Of a DNA stretch of 64,000 bases, positions 7,813-15,592 are shown one piece after another. The DNA comes from Microbacterium tenebrionis. GTDB lineage: Bacteria > Actinomycetota > Actinomycetes > Actinomycetales > Microbacteriaceae. The DNA lies in assembly GCF_903645325.1 (NCBI RefSeq), contig NZ_CAHJXQ010000009.1, positions 1 to 64,000 of the forward strand, read 5' to 3'. Position 1 is the stretch's first letter. The number at the start of each line of letters is the position of its first letter. The position numbers and the translations under genes are program-made. The notes beneath the pieces were generated by a model. The model worked only from the letters and a program-made list of their open reading frames with translations, did not search any database and was not told the DNA's origin.

Positions 7813-8619
7813 ATGCGAGATGACGGGGTTACGGCGGGAGGCGCGACGGCGCGTCGCCTCGGCGACCCGTGGCGAGAGCTATCGGACGCTGGACGTGGAT
7901 ACCTCTCTGTCTACTTTTCGGAGCCTCTCGCCCGATGGCCGGTTCGCGAGATCACTCGGCCTGCAGACAACAAGAGTGACCCAAACATCGAGACCGGAAC
8001 CTACGGGCTGTTCTCCACCTGTGAACCATCGATGCGAAACCGCATCGTCAACGACGGCGCGGCGACCGTGTTTTTTCTTACGACTAGAAGGAAGCACCAA
8101 GGTCGTGTTGTGTCCGGCTACTACCACGTCGGCTGGTACACCGAAGGTACTCAAGGGGCAGTGAATCGCGACTACGCTCTCGCGGCGGCAACCATGCGCT
8201 TCATTGAGCCCATCCTGGCGAGCGACCTGCCCGAACCGTTGGCGACAATCTGCTCTGCTCAGTTCCGTACGATGAAGCCGATAGACGTCGCTACGACTTC
8301 AGAACTCCGTAAACTCTGTGACAATCGGCCAGACCGCACTGCAGATTACCTGAGCGAGGTGGCCCGCGTCGAGACATTTGCCCGCGCCCGATCTGGATAT
8401 GCATACCCATCGTGGGGGAGGGAGTTCGGCTTCACCTGGGACGACGCCGCCGGCTATTACCAAACCGATGCAGAACTGTCCAAGGTTCCGAACAGCTCCA
8501 AGAACCGCAAGTGGCGATGCCGCGAGTGCGGTTACTTCATCAAGAGCGGCGCTCTACTAAAGAGATGCCCGCTTTGTAAGCAGATGGCGACTCTTGCGCC
8601 AGCCGAGGAGGACGCATGA
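7813..8619 (+). CDS. Unknown protein with C-terminal zinc ribbon, upstream of TIR gene
   Basis: Not recognised with certainty. About 268 residues: residues 55-135 contain TYGLFSTCEPSMRNRI, a long beta-rich stretch (ATVFFLTTRR, GRVVSGYYHVGWY) and a following helix, reminiscent of the PUA/EVE-like nucleotide-modification-associated domains found beside modified-base genes. The C-terminus carries two CxxC pairs (CREC and CPLC, 17 residues between them), a zinc ribbon likely to bind nucleic acid. Its stop overlaps the TIR gene start (ATGA), so they are co-translated. A reader of modified DNA that signals to the TIR protein would fit, but this is speculation. Confidence 0.6.
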   Translation: MRDDGVTAGGATARRLGDPWRELSDAGRGYLSVYFSEPLARWPVREITRPADNKSDPNIETGTYGLFSTCEPSMRNRIVNDGAATVFFLTTRRKHQGRVVSGYYHVGWYTEGTQGAVNRDYALAAATMRFIEPILASDLPEPLATICSAQFRTMKPIDVATTSELRKLCDNRPDRTADYLSEVARVETFARARSGYAYPSWGREFGFTWDDAAGYYQTDAELSKVPNSSKNRKWRCRECGYFIKSGALLKRCPLCKQMATLAPAEEDA

Positions 8620-9077
8620 CCCGTCGCGTATTCATCAGCTACCAGCATGCCGATCAGATGAAGGCTCGCGGCCTCAACCTGATGACCTACAACAAAAACG
8701 TCAACGTGGACTTCACCGGACGACACTTACTCGACCCCGTAAAGAGCCAGAACTCCGACTACATCAGTCGGAAGATCAAGGAGAAGATCAAGGGGTCATC
8801 GGCGACGATCGTGCTCATCGGCAAGGAGACGGCGCAGAGCGAGTGGGTCGAAAAAGAGATCCAATGGAGCAAAGAGCAGGGGAAAGGGATCATCGGCATC
8901 CGTATCGACCCCGATGCTCCTGTGCCCGAAGGGCTAACAGAGTATGGTGCCGAGATTCTCGACTGGAGCTCGCCATCTGACGTCAACCAGTTCGACGACG
9001 CGATCGAACGAGCGATCGCTGCCACCTCTCGGGGCAAGAGTATGCCGATGAACACGCCAACCACATGCGGTCGATGA
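8616..9077 (+). CDS. TIR-like (ThsB/DUF1863-type) protein 1
   Basis: A 153-residue single-domain protein beginning RRVFISYQHAD, the first strand and loop of TIR-like MTH538/ThsB proteins. SATIVLIGKETAQSEWVEKEIQWSKEQGKGIIGIRI follows, with the Glu of WVEKEI in the position of the family's conserved acidic residue. In Thoeris systems ThsB TIR proteins make NAD-derived signal molecules upon phage infection. It overlaps the zinc-ribbon gene and is 55 bases before the large TRAFs-binding protein gene. An unexplained basic/Thr-rich tail of about 18 residues ends it. Confidence 0.82.
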   Translation: MTRRVFISYQHADQMKARGLNLMTYNKNVNVDFTGRHLLDPVKSQNSDYISRKIKEKIKGSSATIVLIGKETAQSEWVEKEIQWSKEQGKGIIGIRIDPDAPVPEGLTEYGAEILDWSSPSDVNQFDDAIERAIAATSRGKSMPMNTPTTCGR

Positions 9078-9132
9078 ACTTGATAGCACCCCAGGCACGC
9101 ATCGCGGGGCGTCCTGCATCGGAGGTAGCCAA

Positions 9133-11076
9133 GTGATCATTCTGTACGCGGGAGTTCAGGCCGATGAGGTTGGACGAGCAGTGGCTCGGTTGCCCGAAGG
9201 GTCCGAGGAAGAGCTTCTGACACGGCTCAGAGGGCTCTTTCAATCGCTTCAGCCAAGTCGCTTGGTTGGAGCACTGGCTTCTGGTTCAGACATTCTCTTT
9301 GCTCGCGCGGCGTTGTCGGAGGGTATTCCACTACGCGTGCTCCTGCCCTTCGCGAAGGAGGATTTCAGGAGAACTAGCGTTGAGCCAAGGGGCGCTCGCT
9401 GGCTCGCACATTTTGACCGGATAGTCAGTGACGTGGCCGTCGATTTAGTAGAAGGGGATCGTCCAGTCCAAGAGACCGCGGAAGCGTTCAACGAACACAA
9501 CCTCGCCATGCTTGACGACGCCGGCGCATTGGTTGAAGGAACGGACGAACGCGTCTGGGTCGTCGCTATCCGCCCGACGCCCGACCCCGGGGCGCCGACG
9601 GTCACTGACAACCTCGTTCTACGAGCCGAGGAGAGGGGGCATTTCGTGTTGGATTTGGCTCCCATTCATGACCAAGTATCGGCTTTCATCGTCATGCCCT
9701 ACGGGGTTAAAAAGGATGTTCGTACCGGGAAGAAGGTGGACTGCGATCCGGCTTTTCACAGGGTTTATCGTCCACTGTTGGAAGATGCTGATATTAGCTG
9801 GAACAGGGCAGATCTCGAGACCGACAGTGGAATCATACACTCGGGCATGATAGCGGCCTTAGCGAATTCTGACCTCGCATTGGTTGATCTTACGGCCACG
9901 AATTTCAATGTCGCGTATGAGCTCGGCGTTAGACACATATTCGCAGACCGAGCTACCGTTCTGATCAATCCACATGTTGAAGGGCACGCGCGCTCCGCCC
10001 CACCCTTCGATATCAACATGATCCGCATTCATTCATTCACGCGCGGGCAGGCGGTTTCGGATACGCAAGCCGAGGAAGCAATTCGAGCCCTGCGACCTGT
10101 TATTGAACGCGTGACCAGTGAACTCGAAGTGGATAGTCCAGCGCATAGCTGGTTCGATCTCGCCGCGTTGACTAGACCCTACTCCCAGCTCTCGCAGGTC
10201 GCCGCCGCGTTAACCGTTGAGAACGGGGCGCGCGACAGGATAAGTGTGGCGATCAAGTCATCTGACGCGGTCGCGATGAAGGCTGCAGCGGAATGGGTAG
10301 CCAGCGCGACGGAAGTCCACGAAGGGCTACGTCGCAGCCTCCGGATCGAACTGGCTATTGGACTGCATGCGGAAGGGGCCTACGAGGACGCACGGGCGCT
10401 ACTAGAACTCACTCAGCCAACCCCAGATGATCCGCTACATCGAATCTGGCTTCAGGAGAGCGTCATGGTCTACCGGCGCTTAGGGGAGGATGCACAAGAC
10501 CCCGAAACCAGGCAGGAGCTCTGGCGCACGGCTCGCACATATCTTGAGGACGCCGAGAAGGCCGGGTACGCGGACTCTGAGACATACGGTAGCTGGGGAG
10601 GACTGATCAAACGAGAGCTAGAGAAGCAGCTCGACAGCGGGGATCCAGCCGTTGCGGTGAGTCTTTTCCGGGAGATGGCAGAGAAGTATCGTGCCGGCTT
10701 CGAAAGCGACCCTAGCTACTACACGGGGGTCAACCTGCTTATGGCACTTCGCCTCGGCGGGCGGGAGAGAGACGATTCCTTCCGAGAGGAATTTAACGAG
10801 GTTCTCACGGTCTCCCGTTTCCTCAATAGGCTTGCGATCGCGGACGGGCCGACTGACTACTGGGCACTTGCAACACGCGCGGAACTGACGCTGCATGAGT
10901 GTCTTGAAGGCGGTAAGCCTGTTGACGAGGTTGCGGAACAGTACGCGGAGGCGGCTCGGCATGGCAACGCTGATCAGGTTCGATCCACGAAGTACCAACT
11001 GGGCTTCTTGGCTAGGTATGGCGACCCGGAAGATGTTATTGAACGGCTCAGGGCAGTAATAGAGCAGGCGCGTTAG
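9133..11076 (+). CDS. Multidomain TRAFs-binding/TPR protein between two TIR genes
   Basis: A 647-residue protein in three parts. Residues 1-115 resemble SLOG-like domains of conflict systems (LVGALASGSDILFARAAL, VLLPFAKEDFR). Residues 175-290 look like a nucleoside-deoxyribosyltransferase/TIR-related sensor or effector (AFIVMPYG, TDSGIIHSGMIAALANSDLALVDLT, NFNVAYELGVRH). The C-terminal half is helical and matches the MAP3K TRAFs-binding domain (DUF4071) style, with YYTGVNLLMALRLGG and repeated TPR-like helices. GTG 9133 has an ideal GGAGG 7 bases upstream. Its position between two TIR genes suggests it responds to a TIR-made nucleotide or scaffolds the TIRs. That mechanism is inference; the domain naming is from memory of the families. 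Confidence 0.7.
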   Translation: MIILYAGVQADEVGRAVARLPEGSEEELLTRLRGLFQSLQPSRLVGALASGSDILFARAALSEGIPLRVLLPFAKEDFRRTSVEPRGARWLAHFDRIVSDVAVDLVEGDRPVQETAEAFNEHNLAMLDDAGALVEGTDERVWVVAIRPTPDPGAPTVTDNLVLRAEERGHFVLDLAPIHDQVSAFIVMPYGVKKDVRTGKKVDCDPAFHRVYRPLLEDADISWNRADLETDSGIIHSGMIAALANSDLALVDLTATNFNVAYELGVRHIFADRATVLINPHVEGHARSAPPFDINMIRIHSFTRGQAVSDTQAEEAIRALRPVIERVTSELEVDSPAHSWFDLAALTRPYSQLSQVAAALTVENGARDRISVAIKSSDAVAMKAAAEWVASATEVHEGLRRSLRIELAIGLHAEGAYEDARALLELTQPTPDDPLHRIWLQESVMVYRRLGEDAQDPETRQELWRTARTYLEDAEKAGYADSETYGSWGGLIKRELEKQLDSGDPAVAVSLFREMAEKYRAGFESDPSYYTGVNLLMALRLGGRERDDSFREEFNEVLTVSRFLNRLAIADGPTDYWALATRAELTLHECLEGGKPVDEVAEQYAEAARHGNADQVRSTKYQLGFLARYGDPEDVIERLRAVIEQAR

Positions 11077-11084
11077 GAGAATCT

Positions 11085-11720
11085 GTGGGCATGTACAGTT
11101 CGCGCACCCAGGGCGCGCTACGGGAGTTGGCTGCAATAACACGGCAGTACCAAAGTGTTGCGGAGGGAGATCGAAAGACAGCATCGTCGCCTATTCGTCA
11201 TAAAGTGTTTATTAGCTATCACGCAGTGGATGCGGTGGAGGTTCTCGAGTTCATTGAGGGGAACACCGATGTTTTCATACCGCGAGCTATAGGCATGGAA
11301 GAAGATGGCTCCGACATCATAGATTCGACGAACGTCGCGTACATCCGTCAAACGATCAAGTCCAAGTTCCTGCGGGACTCGACTGTGCCTCTCGTGGCGA
11401 TTGGTGAGTGCACCTGGGCTCGAAAGTTTGTGGACTGGGAGATATATACGAGCCTTCGTTCGGACCCCACTCCGAACGGGCTTCTAGCAGTTCAGCTCCC
11501 GTCAGTCGCTGGGTCTAGCCCTAGCATCCCCGCGCGGTTGTCGGCCAACCTTGCGCCTAACGGCGAGACGGGTTACGCGAACTACTACGTTCCGCCCACG
11601 AGCCAGAGCTCCTTGAGAAGCTGGATTCAGGAAGCCTTCGATGGACGAACCTCTCGCGCATCGTTGCTCAAGGTCGGCGGCAAGTTGCGCGAGCGGAACT
11701 CGCCATGCGAACCGCAGTGA
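11085..11720 (+). CDS. TIR-like (ThsB-type) protein 2
   Basis: A 211-residue protein. After about 38 basic residues the TIR-like domain starts at HKVFISYHAVD and continues with NVAYIRQTIKSKFLRDSTVPLVAIG and RKFVDWEIYTSL; the Glu of DWEI again sits at the conserved acidic site. It is more divergent from TIR protein 1 than expected for a recent duplication, so the pair probably has separate jobs, as in Thoeris systems with several ThsB proteins. An AGGAGA ribosome site overlaps the end of the preceding gene. GTG 11085 and ATG 11091 are both possible starts. It is the last gene before the tRNA-Pro attachment fragment. Confidence 0.78.
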   Translation: MGMYSSRTQGALRELAAITRQYQSVAEGDRKTASSPIRHKVFISYHAVDAVEVLEFIEGNTDVFIPRAIGMEEDGSDIIDSTNVAYIRQTIKSKFLRDSTVPLVAIGECTWARKFVDWEIYTSLRSDPTPNGLLAVQLPSVAGSSPSIPARLSANLAPNGETGYANYYVPPTSQSSLRSWIQEAFDGRTSRASLLKVGGKLRERNSPCEPQ

Positions 11721-11915
11721 ATGTCCTGTCAACCAAATGCAGGTGCTTCCGGGCCACGACAGTGCGCTGGTTTGAAGGCGGAGCGGTTGGGGTCCGCATT
11801 GAGGGGGACCAAAAGGGGACCAGAATCATGAAATCCATGCATCTCGTGACGTGCTCTGCATGATCTGAGACCCGGAAACACGCGGATTTTGGCCCCGGCG
11901 TATGCGTCTGGACGC

Positions 11916-11960
11916 CTGGGGGTCAAGGGGTCGCAGGTTCAAATCCTGTCAGCCCGACCA
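11916..11960 (+). other. Attachment-site-like tRNA-Pro(GGG) 3' fragment
   Basis: 45 bases reproduce the end of a tRNA gene: an anticodon loop with TGGGGGT, the variable loop, a T-arm GCAGGTTCAAATCCTGT (5-bp stem, 7-base loop), an acceptor 3' strand CAGCCCG and an encoded ACCA. The 5' half is absent: no CGGGCTG acceptor partner occurs within the preceding 80 bases. A fragment running from anticodon loop to CCA is the typical duplicate left by tyrosine integrases that use tRNA genes. The tRNA-Pro(GGG) identity rests on recall of actinobacterial tRNA-Pro sequences. Confidence 0.75.
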
Positions 11961-12003
11961 AATGCGAAGGTCGGATTTCCGCGGAATCACGCGGGAGAAC
12001 ACG

Positions 12004-12043
12004 AAAGGGCACCTGCCGGACTACTACCCGGCAGGTGCCCTTT
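12004..12043 (+). terminator. Rho-independent-type terminator after the tRNA fragment
   Basis: A perfect 16-bp stem (arms 12004-12019 and 12028-12043, loop of 8) ending in a short T run. It probably terminated the intact tRNA gene before integration, since it follows the CCA by about 45 bases. Confidence 0.8.
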
Positions 12044-12144
12044 CTCTCACAGGCCTCTCACGACGCCTCGATTTGCGCGGATTCGGCGGCTACTACTCCG
12101 CCGCTCCGCTCACACAGCGATCGCGCGTTCCATCGCCTCCGCGG

Positions 12145-12194
12145 TGACGGCGCTCACTGAAATTCCTCGGTTCTGCTCATCGAAATTCCCCACT
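12145..12194 (+). repeat. IS21 left inverted repeat
   Basis: 50-base left terminus, with two inner GAAATT/CGAAATTCC repeats that serve as multiple transposase sites in IS21 elements. The outermost bases are TGACGGCGCTCA. Confidence 0.8.
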
Positions 12195-12279
12195 CTGGGT
12201 CGCTCCGCCGCATGAGGCGGGCCTTCCTCGATGCTGGTGGTCTCTGACCACACACCAGCCGGAGGAAGGCCCTGTTCTC

Positions 12280-13608
12280 ATGCTCTCAGAGAGGAGCAGC
12301 GTGGACATCCACGCTCTGAAACGGCAGGGGATGACGATCAGCGAGATCGCCCGCCGCACTAACCATGACCGCAAGACCATCCGCGCGTATCTGAACGGTG
12401 AACGTCAGCCCGGGATGCGTGAGCGCACCATCCCGGACTCGTTCGACGCGTTCGTCGACTACGCCACCGCGAGACTGACCGAGGACCCGCACCTGTGGGC
12501 GGTGACGCTGCTCGACGAGCTGCGACCGCTCGGTTACGAGGGGTCGTATCCGACGCTGACGCGGCAGATTCGTGCCCGCGGGCTGCGTCCGGCGTGCACC
12601 GCGTGCGCGCACGTCACCAAACGCGCAAACGCGGTCATCGAGCACCCGCCCGGGGAGGAGACCCAGTTCGACTGGGTCGAGATGCCCGACCCGCCCGCGC
12701 ATTGGGGGTTCGGCCGCAAGACCGCGTATGTCCTGGTCGGGTCGCTCGCGCACTCGGGTGTCTGGCGGGGCGTGATCTCCCCGTCGATGGACACCCCGCA
12801 CCTGCTCGCCGCGATGACGACCCTGCTCGCCCTGCTGGGCGGGCTCACGAAGACCTGGCGGTTCGACCGGATGCGGACGGTCCTGGACCACCGCACCGGC
12901 GACCTGGTCCCGCAGTTCGCCGCGTTCGCGAAGCACCACGGCGTCACCGCGGTGGTCTGCCGGCCGAGGTCGGGGAACAGGAAGGGCGTGGTCGAGAAGA
13001 ACAATCACACCGCCGCGCAACGCTGGTGGCGGACCTTGCCCGACGACCTCACCCTCGAGCAAGCGCAGGCCAGCCTGAACACGTTCGCCGCAGGGCAGGA
13101 CGACCGGCGGCGTGGGGGCGAGCTCGGGACGACGACAGCGTCCGCCCTGTTCGTGAACGAGCGGCTCAGACCGCTACCTGCGGTTGTGTTCCCTGTGATC
13201 ATCACAGAGGAGCGCACCGCGACCCGGCAAGCGCTGATCGACTGGCGTGGGAATCGCTACTCCGTCCCGCCCGAACTCGCCGCCGCGAAAGTCGAGGTCC
13301 GGCAGCGGCTCGGCGCGGACATCATCGACATCGCCACCGCATCGGGGACGGTCGTCGCCCGCCACCAGGTCGCCGAACCCGGCCTCGGCGTCACGATCCG
13401 CGACAGCGGCCATGTCACCGCACTGGAGGCCATCGCGATGGCGTCAGCGACACCAGGACGCCCGCACCGCCGCAAAGAACGCATCCCACCCGGCAGCGCC
13501 GCGCTGCGCGCTGCCGCAGCCCTCACCAGCGCTGCAGCGCAGCCTTCGACCGTGATCAGCCTGGCCGCTTACGAGCAGGCCGCGAAGAACAGGAACACCC
13601 TCCGATGA
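12280..13608 (+). CDS. istA: IS21-family transposase IstA
   Basis: 442 residues. An N-terminal helix-turn-helix (MTISEIARRTNHDRKTIRAYLNG) is followed by the DDE integrase core, starting at ETQFDWVEMPD (first Asp), with the second acidic site in WRFDRM and KGVVEKNNH near the third Glu. The C-terminal domain has WRGNRYSVP, usual for IstA. It overlaps istB by ATGA, the standard IS21 coupling. ATG 12280 is used; a GTG at 12301 is also possible. Full length, no breaks. Confidence 0.93.
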   Translation: MLSERSSVDIHALKRQGMTISEIARRTNHDRKTIRAYLNGERQPGMRERTIPDSFDAFVDYATARLTEDPHLWAVTLLDELRPLGYEGSYPTLTRQIRARGLRPACTACAHVTKRANAVIEHPPGEETQFDWVEMPDPPAHWGFGRKTAYVLVGSLAHSGVWRGVISPSMDTPHLLAAMTTLLALLGGLTKTWRFDRMRTVLDHRTGDLVPQFAAFAKHHGVTAVVCRPRSGNRKGVVEKNNHTAAQRWWRTLPDDLTLEQAQASLNTFAAGQDDRRRGGELGTTTASALFVNERLRPLPAVVFPVIITEERTATRQALIDWRGNRYSVPPELAAAKVEVRQRLGADIIDIATASGTVVARHQVAEPGLGVTIRDSGHVTALEAIAMASATPGRPHRRKERIPPGSAALRAAAALTSAAAQPSTVISLAAYEQAAKNRNTLR

Positions 13609-14417
13609 CCACAACCACAGCCACCACGACGGCAGCGAGCGTCTATCAACAGCTGCGCGGCCACCTCACCGACCTGAAACTCGCCGACGCCGCGGACGCC
13701 CTCCCCGCCGTCCTCGACCAGGCGCAAGCCGAAGGATGGACCCTGACGCAAGCCCTCGAGCACCTACTGCGAGTCGAGGTCACCGCCACCGACGCCCGCC
13801 GCTTGGCTGGCCGGTTCCGTTTCGCGAACCTCCCCACCGGGCAGACCCTGGACGACTTCGATCACGACGCCGCATCCGGCATCGACCGGTCGCTGCTGGC
13901 CGAGCTCGGCACCTGCCGGTTCATCGACACCGCCACCAACGTGCTCCTGATCGGCCCGCCCGGCGTCGGGAAGACCCACATCGCCACCGGCCTCGGCCAC
14001 GCCGCCGTCACCGCCGGCTACCGCGTCTACTTCACCTCCGCCGCCGACCTCGCCGCCCGCTGCCACCGCGCCGCGATCGAAGGCAAGTGGTCGACGATGA
14101 TGCGTTTCTTCGCCGGTCCGACCCTGCTCATCATCGACGAGCTTGGCTACCTGCCACTACCCGGCGAGGCCGCCTCAGCCTTGTTCCAGGTCATCAACCA
14201 GCGCTACCTGAAGACCTCCATCGTGATCACCACGAACCGGCCGGTCGGAGCCTGGGGCGAGATCCTCGGCGACACCACCGTCGCCGCAGCCATGCTCGAC
14301 CGGCTCTTGCACCGATCCGTCGTGATCACCCTCGATGGAGCCTCTTACCGGCTCCGCCACCACGCCACCGCCGCAGACGAACTCCGCCGCGTCACGACCG
14401 GCACGAACCTGCGCTAA
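13605..14417 (+). CDS. istB: IS21-family helper ATPase IstB
   Basis: 270 residues. AAA+ ATPase that assembles on target DNA and activates IstA. Walker A is LLIGPPGVGKTH and Walker B is LLIIDELGYLP, followed by the IstB signature RYLKTSIVITTNRPVGAWGE with the sensor Asn and the arginine-containing AMLDRLLHRS. The start overlaps the istA stop. Confidence 0.94.
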   Translation: MTTTTATTTAASVYQQLRGHLTDLKLADAADALPAVLDQAQAEGWTLTQALEHLLRVEVTATDARRLAGRFRFANLPTGQTLDDFDHDAASGIDRSLLAELGTCRFIDTATNVLLIGPPGVGKTHIATGLGHAAVTAGYRVYFTSAADLAARCHRAAIEGKWSTMMRFFAGPTLLIIDELGYLPLPGEAASALFQVINQRYLKTSIVITTNRPVGAWGEILGDTTVAAAMLDRLLHRSVVITLDGASYRLRHHATAADELRRVTTGTNLR

Positions 14418-14430
14418 CCTGACCACGCGA

Positions 14431-14480
14431 CCTGAGGAATTCCGATGAGCAACTCTGGGGAATTTCGATGAGCGCCATCA
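14431..14480 (-). repeat. IS21 right inverted repeat
   Basis: 50-base right terminus, reading inwards TGATGGCGCTCATCGAAATT; 37 of 50 positions match the left end. Confidence 0.8.
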
Positions 14481-14662
14481 GCGGCCTGCTCGACGCCCAT
14501 CGCCCCGCGCTCCGGGAAGTACGCATCCAGGAACACAGCGAGCGTGTGACCGAGCCACGCCGCACTCGCGGACGGCGGGGACGCCGCAATCCAACCCTCG
14601 ACATCATCGTGCAGTTGGCCGTGGCACTCGAAGTACCTCCCGCTGATCTCCTCAGCGGCTGA
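14468..14662 (+). pseudogene. Tail of an XRE-type DNA-binding protein
   Basis: The end of this frame, GRRNPTLDIIVQLAVALEVPPADLL, is the classic second half of an XRE/Cro helix-turn-helix (helices 4-5), but the first helices are missing, and the upstream part of the frame (which begins inside the IS right end) does not resemble the family. I read it as a truncated regulator fragment rather than a working gene. It stops at 14662, where the opposing hypothetical gene ends. Confidence 0.5.
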
Positions 14663-15592
14663 CTACTGCTCGTTCCAGACTTCGCTTTCCTTCAACGGCG
14701 GCTCGCCCAAGATCTTTCGGGCCGCGTCGAGTGATGCCACGGCCTCACCGAATGCCAGGGTGTCGAGGTGCGTCGCGTCGATGGTTATGGATGCCTTGCT
14801 GTCGCCCTCCACGACCCGCAGAGCGCATGCCGCACCGATTGGTTTGATCTCTCCGACAAGCCGCGCAATGAAGCGCGCGTCGTCGAGAATCACGTACTCC
14901 GCTTCTCGCATGTAGGCGGCGACGACCGTCTCGCAAGCCTTGTACGCCTGTTCGAACACCGCCCTGATATCGACGGGCTCCGTGAAGCCCTCCCACAGGG
15001 CGGCGCACTCACGCCACTGACGCTTGTACTTCTCCTGTTGCGACGCTTCGACGTTGTGCGCGCAGACCCCCAACACGTCGATGACGGGACGTACTCGCGT
15101 CTCGCCCGTTTCCGGGTCCTCGTCCGAGGAGATCGTGATGGCGGACGCCGCCGGAGGACGGTGCTGGTCCAGGTTACGAAGCATCCAGACAAGGCGGAAA
15201 CAACGGTGCTGCCGGTAGAGCCGATCGAAGTTGTCTGGGGTGCTACTCCCCATCGGCAAGTCGAGCGTCCGAGCACTTGTCTCGACCATCGAACGGAGCG
15301 TCGTGAACGCCGTGAGGGCGGCACTCAGGCGACCACTGAGTCGCGACCGGTACGGACCGCGTTGATACTCCAACTGGCCCACCGAAGGCAATTCAGCGAA
15401 GAACGTATGCAACTCGTTCAGAGCATCGACGATCGGGCCGATCAGCGCATGCCCACTGAAGTCGCGGAGCCGTGCGAGAGCCGCCGGTATGCGCTCGCGC
15501 TCCTCAAGGGAGAGCGGGCGCACCAGCCGGATTTCACTCTCCCCATTTGGCCCGACCATCGCGCCGAGGGACCAATCATCGCCTTCGAGCAT
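14663..15592 (-). CDS. Hypothetical protein, partner of Abi-like gene
   Basis: 309 residues from ATG 15592, which overlaps the stop of the upstream gene by one base (TGATG), so the pair is co-translated. Mostly helical by composition, with an RLYRQHRCFRLVWMLRNLDQHR segment around residue 140-160 (an R-N-x-x-Q-H pattern that can occur in HEPN-like RNases) and an acidic SSDEDPETGETR loop. No family recognised. Its frame is clean and fills the space between the XRE fragment and the Abi-like gene. Confidence 0.65.
   Translation of the reverse strand: MLEGDDWSLGAMVGPNGESEIRLVRPLSLEERERIPAALARLRDFSGHALIGPIVDALNELHTFFAELPSVGQLEYQRGPYRSRLSGRLSAALTAFTTLRSMVETSARTLDLPMGSSTPDNFDRLYRQHRCFRLVWMLRNLDQHRPPAASAITISSDEDPETGETRVRPVIDVLGVCAHNVEASQQEKYKRQWRECAALWEGFTEPVDIRAVFEQAYKACETVVAAYMREAEYVILDDARFIARLVGEIKPIGAACALRVVEGDSKASITIDATHLDTLAFGEAVASLDAARKILGEPPLKESEVWNEQ

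Larger units (their letters stand above)
11721..12144. other. Gene-free segment with element end
   Basis: No supportable gene on either strand except the last codons of an integrase remnant (minus strand, 12110-12144). The segment holds two short direct repeats (ggggacc around 11808 and 11815), the tRNA-Pro 3' fragment and a strong terminator hairpin, and ends at the IS21 element. This is the expected look of the right end of an integrated element. Confidence 0.6.
12145..14480 (+). mobile_element. Complete IS21-family insertion sequence
   Basis: 2,336 bp bounded by imperfect 50-base inverted ends (37 of 50 identical) that begin TGA and contain GGCGCTCA and two GAAATTCC-like internal repeats, as IS21 ends do. 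Flanking bases are GCGG on both sides (12141-12144 and 14481-14484), a 4-bp target duplication. It carries istA and istB in overlapping frames, both intact, so the copy may be active. It split an integrase-like reading frame on the minus strand. Confidence 0.88.
12110..14597 (-). pseudogene. Tyrosine-integrase C-terminal remnant split by the IS21 element
   Basis: If the IS and one GCGG copy are removed, a minus-strand frame reads through the junction: AAWLGHTLAVFLDAYFPE, then GVEQAAEAMERAIAV and a stop at 12110-12112. A WLGH box followed 8 residues later by a D-x-Y is the end of a tyrosine recombinase (catalytic His and Tyr). Only about 45 residues remain; the rest is not found to the right. 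Being next to the tRNA fragment it may be the former integrase of that site. The call rests on a short match. Confidence 0.45.

Noticed and set aside
3543..11960. The element from integrase to tRNA fragment as an intact prophage
   Set aside because: No capsid, terminase, tail, lysis or replication genes; only an integration module and defence-like cargo.
12004..12043. Hairpin considered as a CRISPR repeat or IS end
   Set aside because: Single occurrence, placed just after the tRNA CCA; a terminator explains it.
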